From Helicobacter pylori_CU (GTDB taxonomy: Bacteria > Campylobacterota > Campylobacteria > Campylobacterales > Helicobacteraceae), in contig NC_017733.1 of the NCBI RefSeq assembly GCF_000259235.1, positions 1,240,001 to 1,304,000 on the forward strand: a DNA stretch of 64,000 bases, read 5' to 3'. Positions 36,731 to 44,454 of this stretch are shown piece by piece; position 1 is the stretch's first letter; every line of letters begins with the position of its first letter. The notes under the pieces are model-generated. The model ran no database searches, was not told the origin of the DNA, and worked only from the letters and a program-made list of their open reading frames with translations. A program made the position numbers and the translations under genes.

Positions 36731-37091
36731 GGATTTTTTGGCAAAATTTAAAATACTCCAACAATAAAAAAGTGTTCGCTAAAGCGTGATCTTCTCGCTT
36801 GCCATTCAACCCTAAAAAAATAAAGTCATCAAAGCCTTTATTCAAAGCATAAAAAAAGGCTTTGGACAAATCGTTGCTGTCTTGTTCGCTCATGCATATA
36901 GGGTTATACAAAGCTTTCAAATGCGAATCAATGCTATCTAGATCGCCTATAACAACGCTGGGTTTGAATTGAAGCGCATGCAATGATATAACAGCCCCAT
37001 CGCATGCGATTAAAAAGGGAGCGTTTTTTAAAAGGTCTAAGCATTTTTGAGATTTAGGAAACTCCCCATTCGCTAAAATCACTGCTTGCAT
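36477..37091 (-). CDS. thiN: Thiamine pyrophosphokinase
   Basis: The 204-residue enzyme would transfer pyrophosphate from ATP to thiamine, making TPP. Typical TPK features are the N-terminal AVILANGEFP, the acidic DGA at about 31-33, IGDLDSID (48-55) and the DSNDLSKAF catalytic segment (about 71-79). GLNGKREDHALANTFLL follows at about 94-110. It overlaps the upstream pnuC-type transporter gene by 13 bp, so both lie under the TPP riboswitch. Its last 83 codons exist as an inverted duplicate at 49560-49811. Confidence 0.92.
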   Translation of the reverse strand: MQAVILANGEFPKSQKCLDLLKNAPFLIACDGAVISLHALQFKPSVVIGDLDSIDSHLKALYNPICMSEQDSNDLSKAFFYALNKGFDDFIFLGLNGKREDHALANTFLLLEYFKFCQKIQAISDYGLFRVLETPFTLPSFKGEQISLFSLDLKARFTSKNLKYPLKNLRLKTLFSGSLNEATDSFFSLSSTPKSVVLVYQKFL

Positions 37092-37741
37092 GACTTATTC
37101 CAACGGTTAAAATAATACAAACCAATAAAAAGGTATAGAATCGTTGTGAAGAGTTGCACCAAACTCTCTGTAGAAATTTGGAAAATACAAAACCACACGA
37201 TAATGGACACGATATTCCCCAAAGTTACCAATACATAGTTCTCCATATAACGCAAAACCTGTAAAATAAAAGCAATAATAAAAATGACGAAATTAAAACT
37301 CTCTGCCCATAAAAAATTCGTTTTAATCTCTTTAAAAAACAAAGCGCTCACACAAGTTAAAACCCCTATGCCTAAAACGAGCGCAAAACGCCAATTTTTG
37401 GAAAGTTTTTGAGCCTTGATAGCACCCTCATGCTGCTCTGTCTTTTTCCATGCGAACAGCCCATAAATCGTTACCGGCATATACAAAAAAAGGCATAAAA
37501 TCACATCAGCGTTTAATTTCCATTGATAAGCGACATAAGCGTAACTCAAATTATAAACAAGACCAAACACAAAGCAAATCGTTTGCCTTTCTCCGGCAAA
37601 AAACGCATACAAAACCCCACTAAGCCCTGCTAGTAGGTTAACAAATGAGCCTTTGACAAGGATGTTAGTGATGGTTAAAAACACGCAAGAAAGAATGAGT
37701 GTGGCGTAAAATCGTTTGGATAGTTGGGTGGTTATTAACAT
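37079..37741 (-). CDS. pnuC: PnuC-family transporter, probably for thiamine (PnuT)
   Basis: The 220-residue protein has seven or eight membrane helices and the PnuC signatures WxxN-type and YxxW residues (YVAYQWKLNADVIL, GLFAWKKTE). PnuC transports nicotinamide riboside, but relatives next to thiamine genes (PnuT) carry thiamine. Here a TPP riboswitch precedes it and thiN overlaps it, so thiamine is the likelier substrate. AAGGAAA precedes the ATG and lies at the 3' edge of the riboswitch. Confidence 0.88.
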   Translation of the reverse strand: MLITTQLSKRFYATLILSCVFLTITNILVKGSFVNLLAGLSGVLYAFFAGERQTICFVFGLVYNLSYAYVAYQWKLNADVILCLFLYMPVTIYGLFAWKKTEQHEGAIKAQKLSKNWRFALVLGIGVLTCVSALFFKEIKTNFLWAESFNFVIFIIAFILQVLRYMENYVLVTLGNIVSIIVWFCIFQISTESLVQLFTTILYLFIGLYYFNRWNKSCKQ

Positions 37742-37742
37742 G

Positions 37743-37840
37743 CTATTTCCTTACGCAAGAATTACCTTGACAAGTTCTATGGGTTTGATCTCAGCCTTTT
37801 AAAAACTTGAGCGTTTTAAAAAGCACCCCTTAAATGCTTC
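37743..37840 (-). ncRNA. TPP riboswitch (THI element) of the pnuC-thiN operon
   Basis: On the minus strand the leader contains GGGGTGC (37823-37829), CTGAGA (37789-37794), ACCC, then GAACTTGTCAAGGTAAT (37761-37777) and GCGTAAGGAAAT (37745-37756). These are the conserved blocks of TPP riboswitches in the right order. The final block contains the pnuC ribosome binding site, suggesting control of translation initiation by sequestration. Confidence 0.92.
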
Positions 37841-37842
37841 TC

Positions 37843-37848
37843 ATTGTA
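37843..37848 (-). promoter_or_regulatory. Promoter -10 (TACAAT) for the riboswitch-pnuC-thiN transcript
   Basis: TACAAT on the minus strand lies 14 bases before the GGGGTGC block, so transcription would start right at the riboswitch 5' end. Confidence 0.6.
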
Positions 37849-37933
37849 ACACAAATCAGTGAGAACGCGCTTTAAAGTTTCTTTATTTTTTTATACCCCC
37901 TCCATTTAATGACATTTGGGTTAAATCACCACC

Positions 37934-38389
37934 CTAATTTAGCGCAAAGCCTAGAACAAATCCCAAAACACACAAGAAAGCAAGCATAACCAAACCCTCT
38001 ACAAGGAGATTGCTAGGATGCCCACAATACGCCGAAATCTCATGCATAGCGACAATAAAGGGCATTATCAAAAGCATCAAATAAAAATCCCTTAGCCTTG
38101 ATCCTAACACAGCGTTATAAAATGCGCCAAAAAACCTAGCCTTAAAAATGGCTTTGAGAAACCTAGGGTATCTTACTTGGAAAGATTTATAACAATCCCT
38201 ACCTCGTGGGTCAAATAAAAGGTTAGACAATAGGGTTGCTATTAAAAGCGTTAGCCATGCGTAATAGCTATCTTTAGGGTTAAAAAGGATATCGCCTTGG
38301 CTCCAAGGAAATGTAGACAGACATCCAGCATAGACTATGGCCACCGCCCATTGATATTCCCAGTCGCTCAAACGCTTTTTGATGTTCAT
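37934..38389 (-). CDS. Small multi-pass membrane protein of unknown function
   Basis: The 151-residue protein has four hydrophobic spans (about 14-30, 42-58, 100-118, 128-150) and a basic loop between spans 2 and 3 (RYPRFLKAIFKARF). ATG at 38389 is chosen because AAAGGAGA precedes it. It lies 23 bp downstream of the glycine-zipper gene and probably shares its transcript. No family was recognised. By position it matches a 26695 hypothetical (HP1288 or HP1289). Confidence 0.75.
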   Translation of the reverse strand: MNIKKRLSDWEYQWAVAIVYAGCLSTFPWSQGDILFNPKDSYYAWLTLLIATLLSNLLFDPRGRDCYKSFQVRYPRFLKAIFKARFFGAFYNAVLGSRLRDFYLMLLIMPFIVAMHEISAYCGHPSNLLVEGLVMLAFLCVLGFVLGFALN

Positions 38390-38412
38390 GCTCTCTCCTT
38401 TCTTGCCCAAAG

Positions 38413-38745
38413 CTACCTATCATACACGAAATGACGATCATAGGTGGGTTCTCTTGGGGTTTGTGGCTCTCTATCAACGCCACGGATATAATCTTCTACC
38501 CTATCGCCTACTTCAGACCCAATATATCCTCCTGCTGTGCTACCAAGAAATCTCCCTAATCCAATACCCACTGGACCTCCAGGAACCCCAATTGCTCCTC
38601 CAATTTTATCACCAACAAAACCCCCAACACCACCCCCTATAAGTTTGCCTAATTCACCCCTTGCCTCTATTTTAGGACTAGCTATAGCCACATTAGCCAT
38701 TGCACCGCATAAAACCACTACACAACTAAATGTTCTTAATCCATT
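38413..38745 (-). CDS. Exported glycine-zipper protein
   Basis: The 110-residue protein has a signal peptide ending AIA/SPKIE at about residue 23-24. A glycine-zipper segment (about 34-80: GGGVGGFVGDKIGGAIGV, then GSTAGGYIGSEVG) follows, with a charged Y/R/P tail. ATG at 38745 follows AAAGGA by six bases; two ATGs upstream in frame lack this. Glycine zippers insert in membranes and are found in 17-kDa-antigen-like proteins and some contact-dependent toxins; no lipobox at the cleavage site is seen. It heads a pair with the membrane protein gene. Confidence 0.75.
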   Translation of the reverse strand, partial: NGLRTFSCVVVLCGAMANVAIASPKIEARGELGKLIGGGVGGFVGDKIGGAIGVPGGPVGIGLGRFLGSTAGGYIGSEVGDRVEDYIRGVDREPQTPREPTYDRHFVYDR

Positions 38746-39117
38746 CATAACAAATCCTTTCATAAAATTGAGATTCAAGGCATGTTTGGCACACCTTGGT
38801 AAGAATATTTATACCACAACCCTATTAAAAGCATTGTTATAGATCGGAAAAATATCACAAGAAGCTCAATAAATGTTTTGTTTCTACTCAAATTACAATA
38901 TTAAGGTAAATCATTGGTTTTATGGTTTTAGTATTTTTTAAGCGTTTTAGAGCGTTAAGTTTCAAGCATTAAAGCCTTTAATTGCGTTTTTACACCAACC
39001 GCTTAAAAATTGAACGCCTATTTTGAATATATTAGACGCTTTTTTATTTTTATGCTAAACTATCTGAAGTTTTGGCCGATATGACTTCATACAGAGGTTA
39101 AACCAATCATAAATGGT

Positions 39118-39259
39118 AAGGTTGATTCCATCTCGCTCTGTAATAGGTTTGAAACCATGCATCTAAGATTGACTCCTATCTTGTAAGTGCCATACTACAA
39201 GTTCCAATAATAAAAACTTCTAAAAATCAAAACCTACAGAGCGAGATGGAATTAACCTT
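39118..39259. repeat. Large imperfect palindrome (33/30-bp arms)
   Basis: Arm 1 (39118-39150) and arm 2 (39230-39259) are reverse complements except for one substitution and a 3-base gap. An 18-bp core, ATTCCATCTCGCTCTGTA, is perfect. The 79-nt loop contains a smaller hairpin (CTTGTAAG and its partner CTACAAG, 39180-39201). Beyond the arms AAGATTG/CAATCTT also pair. Confidence 0.85.
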
Positions 39260-39433
39260 TGTATGATTACAAAGGATAGCCAATCTTAAACAACCAATAC
39301 AAGCCTTATAATATCATTAATCGCTATTCAAAATCACAGATATTTTAATACAGCGTTCAATTTTTGAAAGCAAGAGTCCACTCACAAATCTTTTTAACAA
39401 CAAATTTTTATACCATGTTGATAGCTTTCGTGT

Positions 39434-39439
39434 TAGAAT
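39434..39439 (+). promoter_or_regulatory. Probable tenA promoter, -10 TAGAAT
   Basis: TAGAAT lies about 30 bp before the tenA ATG, followed by the RBS TAGGAG. No TPP riboswitch motif is seen here, in contrast to pnuC. Confidence 0.45.
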
Positions 39440-39469
39440 GCGTATTGAATTGATCTTAGGAGTGTAAAA

Positions 39470-40123
39470 ATGCAAGTTTCACAATATCTGTATCAAAACG
39501 CACAATCTATTTGGGGGGATTGTATTTCCCATCCGTTCGTTCAAGGCATAGGGCGTGGGACTTTAGAAAGAGATAAATTCCGTTTTTATATTATTCAGGA
39601 TTATTTGTTTCTTTTAGAATACGCTAAAGTGTTTGCTTTGGGCGTAGTTAAGGCTTGTGATGAAGCGGTGATGAGAGAGTTTTCTAACGCTATACAGGAT
39701 ATTTTGAATAACGAGATGAGTATCCATAACCATTACATTAGAGAACTTCAAATCACTCCAAAAGAATTGCAAAACGCATGCCCCACTCTAGCGAATAAAT
39801 CCTATACGAGCTACATGCTCGCTGAAGGGATTAAGGGCTCTATTAAAGAAGTTACGGTGGCTGTTCTATCCTGTGGTTGGAGCTATTTAGTGATCGCGCA
39901 AAATTTAAGCCAAATCCCAAACGCTTTAGAACATGCCTTTTATGGGCATTGGATTAAGGGCTATAGTTCCAAAGAATTTCAAGCGTGCGTAAATTGGAAT
40001 ATTAATTTGCTTGATTCCCTCACCCTCACTTCTTCAAAACAAGAAATTGAAAAATTAAAGGATATTTTTATCACTACAAGCGAATACGAATATCTGTTTT
40101 GGGATATGGCGTATCAAAGTTGA
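39470..40123 (+). CDS. tenA: TenA-family aminopyrimidine aminohydrolase
   Basis: The 217-residue helical protein has the active-site cysteine C135 in VLSCGWSYLVIA, the DYLFLLEYAKVFA segment (44-56), and the conserved Glu near the C-terminus (Y-E-Y-L-F-W-D-M). TenA salvages degraded thiamine by hydrolysing aminopyrimidine. It lies 1.7 kb from pnuC-thiN in the opposite orientation, forming a loose thiamine salvage neighbourhood. Confidence 0.94.
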   Translation: MQVSQYLYQNAQSIWGDCISHPFVQGIGRGTLERDKFRFYIIQDYLFLLEYAKVFALGVVKACDEAVMREFSNAIQDILNNEMSIHNHYIRELQITPKELQNACPTLANKSYTSYMLAEGIKGSIKEVTVAVLSCGWSYLVIAQNLSQIPNALEHAFYGHWIKGYSSKEFQACVNWNINLLDSLTLTSSKQEIEKLKDIFITTSEYEYLFWDMAYQS

Positions 40124-40145
40124 ATAAAAGTTTTTGTGCTGTTAG

Positions 40146-40179
40146 AAAAACGCAAGAGAAGAAAATATCTATCTCTTGC
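40146..40179 (-). terminator. Intrinsic terminator of yceI
   Basis: GCAAGAGA (40152-40159) pairs perfectly with TCTCTTGC (40172-40179). On the minus strand the stem is followed by GTTTTTC, which suits yceI. On the plus strand no T run follows for tenA. Confidence 0.7.
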
Positions 40180-40186
40180 AAAAAGT

Positions 40187-40735
40187 CTATTGAGCGTAAG
40201 CTTCTAGTTTGAGTTCAATCTTTACCTCATCTCCAACGACAGCATCGCTAAAGGTTTTACCGATACCAAAATCCTTGCGGTTGATTTTGCCTTCAGCTTG
40301 TAGCACCATGAATTCTTTTTTATTCATGGGGTTTTGTAAAGGGGCTTGGATTTTGGCTTCCAATACGACAGGCTTAGTTACGCCACGAAGAGTCAAATCC
40401 CCATAGATTTTACTATCTTCGTATTTGGTCATTTTAAAGCTCCCTTTTGGGTATTTCACCACATCAAAAAAATCCGCTGTTTTCAAATGGTTATCTCTTT
40501 TTCTGTCCCTAGTATTGACGCTTTTCACATCAATATTGCCTTCAAAAACGCTGAGCGTTTTAGTGTTAGGCTCTAGATCAATTTTGCCATCAAAATTATC
40601 AAACGTGCCTCTTGTTTCATTGAATGTGAAGTGCTTGACCTCAAACCACACGCTAGAGTTTGCCTTATCAATCGTATAAGGTTTTGCAAACGCCAAACTA
40701 ACGCCCAAAAGGGTGAACATTAACGCTTTTTTCAT
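40187..40735 (-). CDS. yceI: YceI-family periplasmic protein
   Basis: The 182-residue protein has a cleavable signal peptide (about 1-17, SLAFA/KPYTIDK) and a lipocalin-like beta barrel. Family motifs VWFEVKHFTFNETRGTF (about 28-44), DNHLKTADFFDVVKYP (about 81-96) and GKINRKDFGIG (about 149-159) are clear. YceI proteins bind polyisoprenoids; H. pylori HP1286 has been crystallised with an amide ligand, from memory. It is convergent with tenA and divergent from the phosphatase gene. Confidence 0.95.
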   Translation of the reverse strand: MKKALMFTLLGVSLAFAKPYTIDKANSSVWFEVKHFTFNETRGTFDNFDGKIDLEPNTKTLSVFEGNIDVKSVNTRDRKRDNHLKTADFFDVVKYPKGSFKMTKYEDSKIYGDLTLRGVTKPVVLEAKIQAPLQNPMNKKEFMVLQAEGKINRKDFGIGKTFSDAVVGDEVKIELKLEAYAQ

Positions 40736-40768
40736 TGTTTCCTCGCTTCATTAAAATTAAAAATGCCA

Positions 40769-40774
40769 ACTATA
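40769..40774 (-). promoter_or_regulatory. Probable yceI promoter, -10 TATAGT
   Basis: TATAGT on the minus strand lies 33 bp before the yceI ATG in the divergent spacer with the phosphatase gene. Confidence 0.4.
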
Positions 40775-40821
40775 CAACAAATTGGTTAATGGTAAAATAC
40801 TCCTAATCGTCTGTTTTAAGG

Positions 40822-40827
40822 TATAAT
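40822..40827 (+). promoter_or_regulatory. Promoter -10 (TATAAT) of the acid phosphatase gene
   Basis: A perfect TATAAT, 30 bp before the ATG at 40858, preceded by TTTTAAGG. Confidence 0.6.
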
Positions 40828-40857
40828 ACAAAAAATCCCCATTAGGTAGGTGTTGTT

Positions 40858-41595
40858 ATGATAAAAAAGACCCTTGCATCGGTTTTATTAGGATTGAGTT
40901 TGATGAGTGTGTTAAATGCCAAAGAATGCGTTTCGCCCATAACAAGAAGCGTTAAGTATCATCAGCAAAGCGCTGAAATTAGAGCCTTGCAATTGCAAAG
41001 TTACAAAATGGCGAAAATGGCGCTAGACAATAACCTCAAGCTCGTTAAAGACAAAAAGCCAGCCGTCATTTTGGATTTAGATGAAACCGTCTTAAACACT
41101 TTTAATTATGCGGGCTATTTAGTCAAAAATTGTATTAAATACACCCCAGAAACTTGGGATAAATTTGAAAAAGAAGGCTCGCTTACGCTCATTCCTGGAG
41201 CGCTAGACTTTTTAGAATACGCTAATTCTAAGGGCGTTAAGATTTTTTACATTTCTAACCGCACGCAAAAAAATAAGGCATTCACTTTAAAAACGCTCAA
41301 AAGTTTTAAACTCCCCCAAGTGAGTGAAGAATCCGTTTTATTAAAGGAAAAAGGCAAGCCTAAAGCTGTTAGGCGAGAATTAGTCGCTAAGGATTATGCG
41401 ATTGTTTTACAAGTGGGCGACACTTTGCATGATTTTGACGCGCTTTTTGCTAAAGACGCTAAAAACAGCCAAGAACAACGAGCTAAAGTCTTGCAAAACG
41501 CTCAAAAATTCGGCACTGAGTGGATCATTTTACCCAACTCTCTTTATGGCACATGGGAAGATGAGCCTATAAAAGCATGGCAGAATAAAAAATAA
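40858..41595 (+). CDS. Class C acid phosphatase / 5'-nucleotidase (e(P4)-like)
   Basis: The 245-residue exported HAD-superfamily phosphatase has a signal peptide (1-20, SVLNA/KE). The nucleophile motif VILDLDETVLN is at about 69-79, the second motif FYISNRT at about 128 and the final acidic motif VGDTLHDFDA at about 187-196. It hydrolyses nucleotide monophosphates outside the cytoplasm. Haemophilus e(P4) is a lipoprotein, but here the only nearby cysteine (ECVSP) is three residues after the cleavage site, so a lipid anchor is doubtful. Confidence 0.92.
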   Translation: MIKKTLASVLLGLSLMSVLNAKECVSPITRSVKYHQQSAEIRALQLQSYKMAKMALDNNLKLVKDKKPAVILDLDETVLNTFNYAGYLVKNCIKYTPETWDKFEKEGSLTLIPGALDFLEYANSKGVKIFYISNRTQKNKAFTLKTLKSFKLPQVSEESVLLKEKGKPKAVRRELVAKDYAIVLQVGDTLHDFDALFAKDAKNSQEQRAKVLQNAQKFGTEWIILPNSLYGTWEDEPIKAWQNKK

Positions 41596-41662
41596 AATTT
41601 ATCCATCGCATAAGAACGATTTTTGCTAACATGACAAAAAATTTGATCTCTTAGGCGGAGCT

Positions 41663-42721
41663 ATGGATTTTGTAGGGTTTGAAGATTTAAAATGCAAAGA
41701 TAAAGAAAACTCTCAAAAAGTTTTTGTGATCCGTAACGATAAGTTAGGCGATTTTATTTTAGCCATACCCGCTTTAATCGCTCTAAAGCAAGCTTTTTTA
41801 GAAAAAGGCAAGGAAGTGTATTTGGGTGTGGTTGTGCCTAGCTATACCACCCCAATAGCCTTAGAATTCCCTTTTATTGATGAAGTCATTATAGAAGATA
41901 ACCACTTGAGCGCCACTCTCAAAAGCAAATCCATTGACGCTCTTATCTTTTTATTTTCTAATTTTAAAAACGCCAGACTCGCTTTTAGTTTTAGGAAATT
42001 TATTCCTTATATCCTAGCCCCAAAGACTAAAATCTATTCTTGGCTGTATCAAAAGAGCGTGCGCCAAAACCGATCGCTGTGTTTAAAAACCGAATACGAA
42101 TACAATTTGGATCTCATTCATGTGTTTTGTAAAGATCACAACCTCCCTAACGCTCAACTTAAAAAAATCGCATGGAAGCTTAAGGACAAATCCAAAGAGC
42201 GATCCATTATCGCTTCAAAACTCAACGCTGATGTTGGTTTGTTGTGGATTGGCGTGCATATGCATAGCGGAGGCAGTTCGCCCGTATTGCCCGCTTCGCA
42301 TTTCATTGAGTTGATTGCAATCTTGCATGAAAAATTAAGTTGTGAGATCATTCTTATTTGCGGGCCAGGCGAGAGAAAAGCCACAGAAGAACTCCTTAAA
42401 AAAGTCCCTTTCGCTCATCTCTATGATACGAGCCATAGTTTAGTGGATTTAGCCAAATTGTGCGCGAATTTAAGCGTCTATATCGGGAACGCTTCAGGCC
42501 CTTTGCATGTGAACGCTTTATTTGACAACCAATCTATCGGGTTTTATCCTAACGAACTCACCGCCTCTATTGCCAGATGGCGGCCTTTCAACGAACAATT
42601 TTTAGGCATCACCCCGCCTAATGGATCAAACGACATGGGTTTGATTGACATTAAAAAAGAAAGCGAAAAGATTATGGGATTTATCACAAAAAATCTTTCT
42701 CATCACGCGCAAGAAAGATAA
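41663..42721 (+). CDS. Glycosyltransferase family 9 (LPS heptosyltransferase-like)
   Basis: The 352-residue protein has the GT9 opening VIRNDKLGDFILAIPALIAL (about 22-41) and the C-terminal donor-binding motif YIGNASGPLHVNAL (about 273-286). It probably adds heptose in LPS core synthesis; acceptor position cannot be told. The RBS is GGCGGAG before ATG. In the 26695 annotation this region is listed, from memory, as two short genes (HP1283/HP1284); here it is one intact frame. Confidence 0.86.
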   Translation: MDFVGFEDLKCKDKENSQKVFVIRNDKLGDFILAIPALIALKQAFLEKGKEVYLGVVVPSYTTPIALEFPFIDEVIIEDNHLSATLKSKSIDALIFLFSNFKNARLAFSFRKFIPYILAPKTKIYSWLYQKSVRQNRSLCLKTEYEYNLDLIHVFCKDHNLPNAQLKKIAWKLKDKSKERSIIASKLNADVGLLWIGVHMHSGGSSPVLPASHFIELIAILHEKLSCEIILICGPGERKATEELLKKVPFAHLYDTSHSLVDLAKLCANLSVYIGNASGPLHVNALFDNQSIGFYPNELTASIARWRPFNEQFLGITPPNGSNDMGLIDIKKESEKIMGFITKNLSHHAQER

Positions 42722-42916
42722 CCGCAACAAACATTACGCAAACGATCTTAAAACGCTCAAAAATTTAATCGGATTGAAGCGGTTTTTCGCATTCTCATTA
42801 AAATTTCTAATTTCCTCATAAATTGAGCCTTGAGGGATTCAATTTGAGTTTAAGTTAGATTAGCCCTTGCAAGCTCTATAAGGCTATTAATTTATTTCCC
42901 ATTTATCTATTTCTTG

Positions 42917-42922
42917 TAAAAT
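42917..42922 (+). promoter_or_regulatory. Probable trp operon promoter, -10 TAAAAT
   Basis: TAAAAT (preceded by TTG, an extended-type context) is 30 bp before the trpE ATG at 42952. The 230-bp spacer shows no tryptophan-rich leader peptide and no clear attenuator. Confidence 0.45.
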
Positions 42923-42951
42923 ACGAGTTTATTTTTAGCGTGAAGAAATTG

Positions 42952-44454
42952 ATGGTTAGCCTGATAGAAAAAGCCCCTTACATTCCCTACCCCCTAGCTC
43001 TTTATGAAAAGTTAGAGCAACCACACACCTTGCTTTTTGAAAGCGCTGAGATTGAGAGCAAAGCGCACACCAAATCCCTATTAATGGCTAAGGCTTGTTT
43101 GAAACTAGTTTGCAACCACAATATCGTAACCATCACTAGCCTAACGCCTAATGGTGGGGCGTTTTTGCAAACATTGAGCGCGTTTTTTAAAACGCCTATA
43201 CAAGACAATGCCCTAACCTTAACCTACACCAAAAATAAAAAAACGCAAGATGAGTTTTTAAAACTCTTTGAGCCTAGCCCTTTTGACGCTTTAAGGGGGC
43301 TTTTTAAAAGCGTTAAAACAAAACCCAAACACCCTTTTACGCTCTTTAGCGCGGGCGTTTTTTCTTTTGAAATGCTCAATTTTTTTGAAGATTTACCTAA
43401 CTTAAAAGCACAAGACAACACCGCGCATGACTTTATATTTTATGTTGCGCAAAATTTGATCATCATAGACCATAAAGAAAAAAGCGCTGAAATCTTGGGG
43501 GCGTGTTTTGATGAACGCTTTAAAACAGAGATAGCCCAAGAATTACAGGACTTAAAAGAGTTGGCTAAAAACATCAAAAGCGACTTTATCCCTAAAAAAG
43601 CTAAGCAAAGCACAGGAGTTAGTGCTAATTGCGATGATAGCGAGTTTGAAAAAAGGGTGCTATCCTTACAAGAAGAAATCAAAAAAGGCGAGATTTTTCA
43701 AGCGGTGTTGTCGCGCAGCTTTTATATGGAGTGCTTGGAGGGTTTGAGCGCGTATTATCATTTAAAGCTCTCTAACCCTAGCCCTTATATGTTCTATATC
43801 AAAGACAGCGATTTTATCCTTTTTGGGGCAAGCCCTGAGAGCGCCTTAAAATACAACGCTTTAATGAATACGGCTGAAATTTATCCCATTGCTGGCACTC
43901 GTTTAAGGGGTAAGGACAAACAAGGGAATATTGATTACGATTTGGATAGTAAAATGGAATTTGATTTGCAACACGACTATAAAGAAAGGGCTGAACACAT
44001 CATGCTAGTGGATTTAGCCAGAAACGACATGGCCAGAGTTTCAAAAAAACGCTATTGCGACAAGCTTTTAAAAGTGGATAAATATTCCAATGTCATGCAT
44101 TTAGTTTCAAGGGTTGTGGGGGAATTGAAAAAAGGGTGCGATAGTTTGCATGCTTACAGGAGTTTTATGAACGCCGGCACGCTCAGCGGGGCGCCTAAAA
44201 TCTCTGCGATCAGGCTCATTTACCAATTAGAAAAGCAAAGGAGAGGCTCTTATGGGGGGAGCGTGGGGTATTTAAATAGCGAGGGCTCTATGGATTCTTG
44301 CATCACTATCCGTTCATGTTTTGTTAAAAACAATAGGGCCGTGATCCAAGCAGGAGCCGGTATTGTGTTAGACAGCGTGCCGCAAAACGAAGCGAATGAA
44401 ACAAGAGCCAAAGCGCAAGCCCTTATTGATGCGATCAGGAAAACAAGCTTATGA
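42952..44454 (+). CDS. trpE: Anthranilate synthase component I
   Basis: The 500-residue chorismate-utilising enzyme has the N-terminal SLIEKAPYIPYPLALYE, the catalytic core FQAVLSRSF (about 248), PIAGTRLRG (about 314) and the C-terminal GAPKISAIRLI and QAGAGIVLDS motifs. It pairs with TrpG to make anthranilate. GTG at 42940 extends the frame by four codons and is an alternative start. It opens the six-gene trp operon and overlaps trpG by four bases. Confidence 0.95.
   Translation: MVSLIEKAPYIPYPLALYEKLEQPHTLLFESAEIESKAHTKSLLMAKACLKLVCNHNIVTITSLTPNGGAFLQTLSAFFKTPIQDNALTLTYTKNKKTQDEFLKLFEPSPFDALRGLFKSVKTKPKHPFTLFSAGVFSFEMLNFFEDLPNLKAQDNTAHDFIFYVAQNLIIIDHKEKSAEILGACFDERFKTEIAQELQDLKELAKNIKSDFIPKKAKQSTGVSANCDDSEFEKRVLSLQEEIKKGEIFQAVLSRSFYMECLEGLSAYYHLKLSNPSPYMFYIKDSDFILFGASPESALKYNALMNTAEIYPIAGTRLRGKDKQGNIDYDLDSKMEFDLQHDYKERAEHIMLVDLARNDMARVSKKRYCDKLLKVDKYSNVMHLVSRVVGELKKGCDSLHAYRSFMNAGTLSGAPKISAIRLIYQLEKQRRGSYGGSVGYLNSEGSMDSCITIRSCFVKNNRAVIQAGAGIVLDSVPQNEANETRAKAQALIDAIRKTSL

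Larger units (their letters stand above)
38746..39469. other. Long non-coding stretch with a large inverted repeat
   Basis: This 724-bp divergent spacer lies between the glycine-zipper gene and tenA. It holds the inverted repeat at 39118-39259 (listed separately), AT-rich sequence, and near its right end the tenA promoter and RBS. No ORF over 60 codons belongs to a recognisable family; a 35-codon ORF crosses the left arm on the minus strand. Confidence 0.6.

Noticed and set aside
38537..38842. Proline-rich plus-strand ORF opposite the glycine-zipper gene
   Set aside because: It is the complement of glycine codons (GGN read as NCC); no RBS.
39118..39259. AapA/IsoA-type toxin-antitoxin locus in the palindrome region
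   Set aside because: No short ORF resembling the basic hydrophobic AapA peptides is found on either strand; kept only as an unexplained palindrome.
39470..40123. Possible TPP riboswitch in front of tenA
   Set aside because: No CTGAGA or GGGGTGC blocks in the leader; only a TAGAAT promoter and RBS are seen.
42722..42951. Tryptophan attenuator leader peptide before trpE
   Set aside because: No short ORF with tandem Trp codons and no paired terminator/antiterminator stems could be seen.
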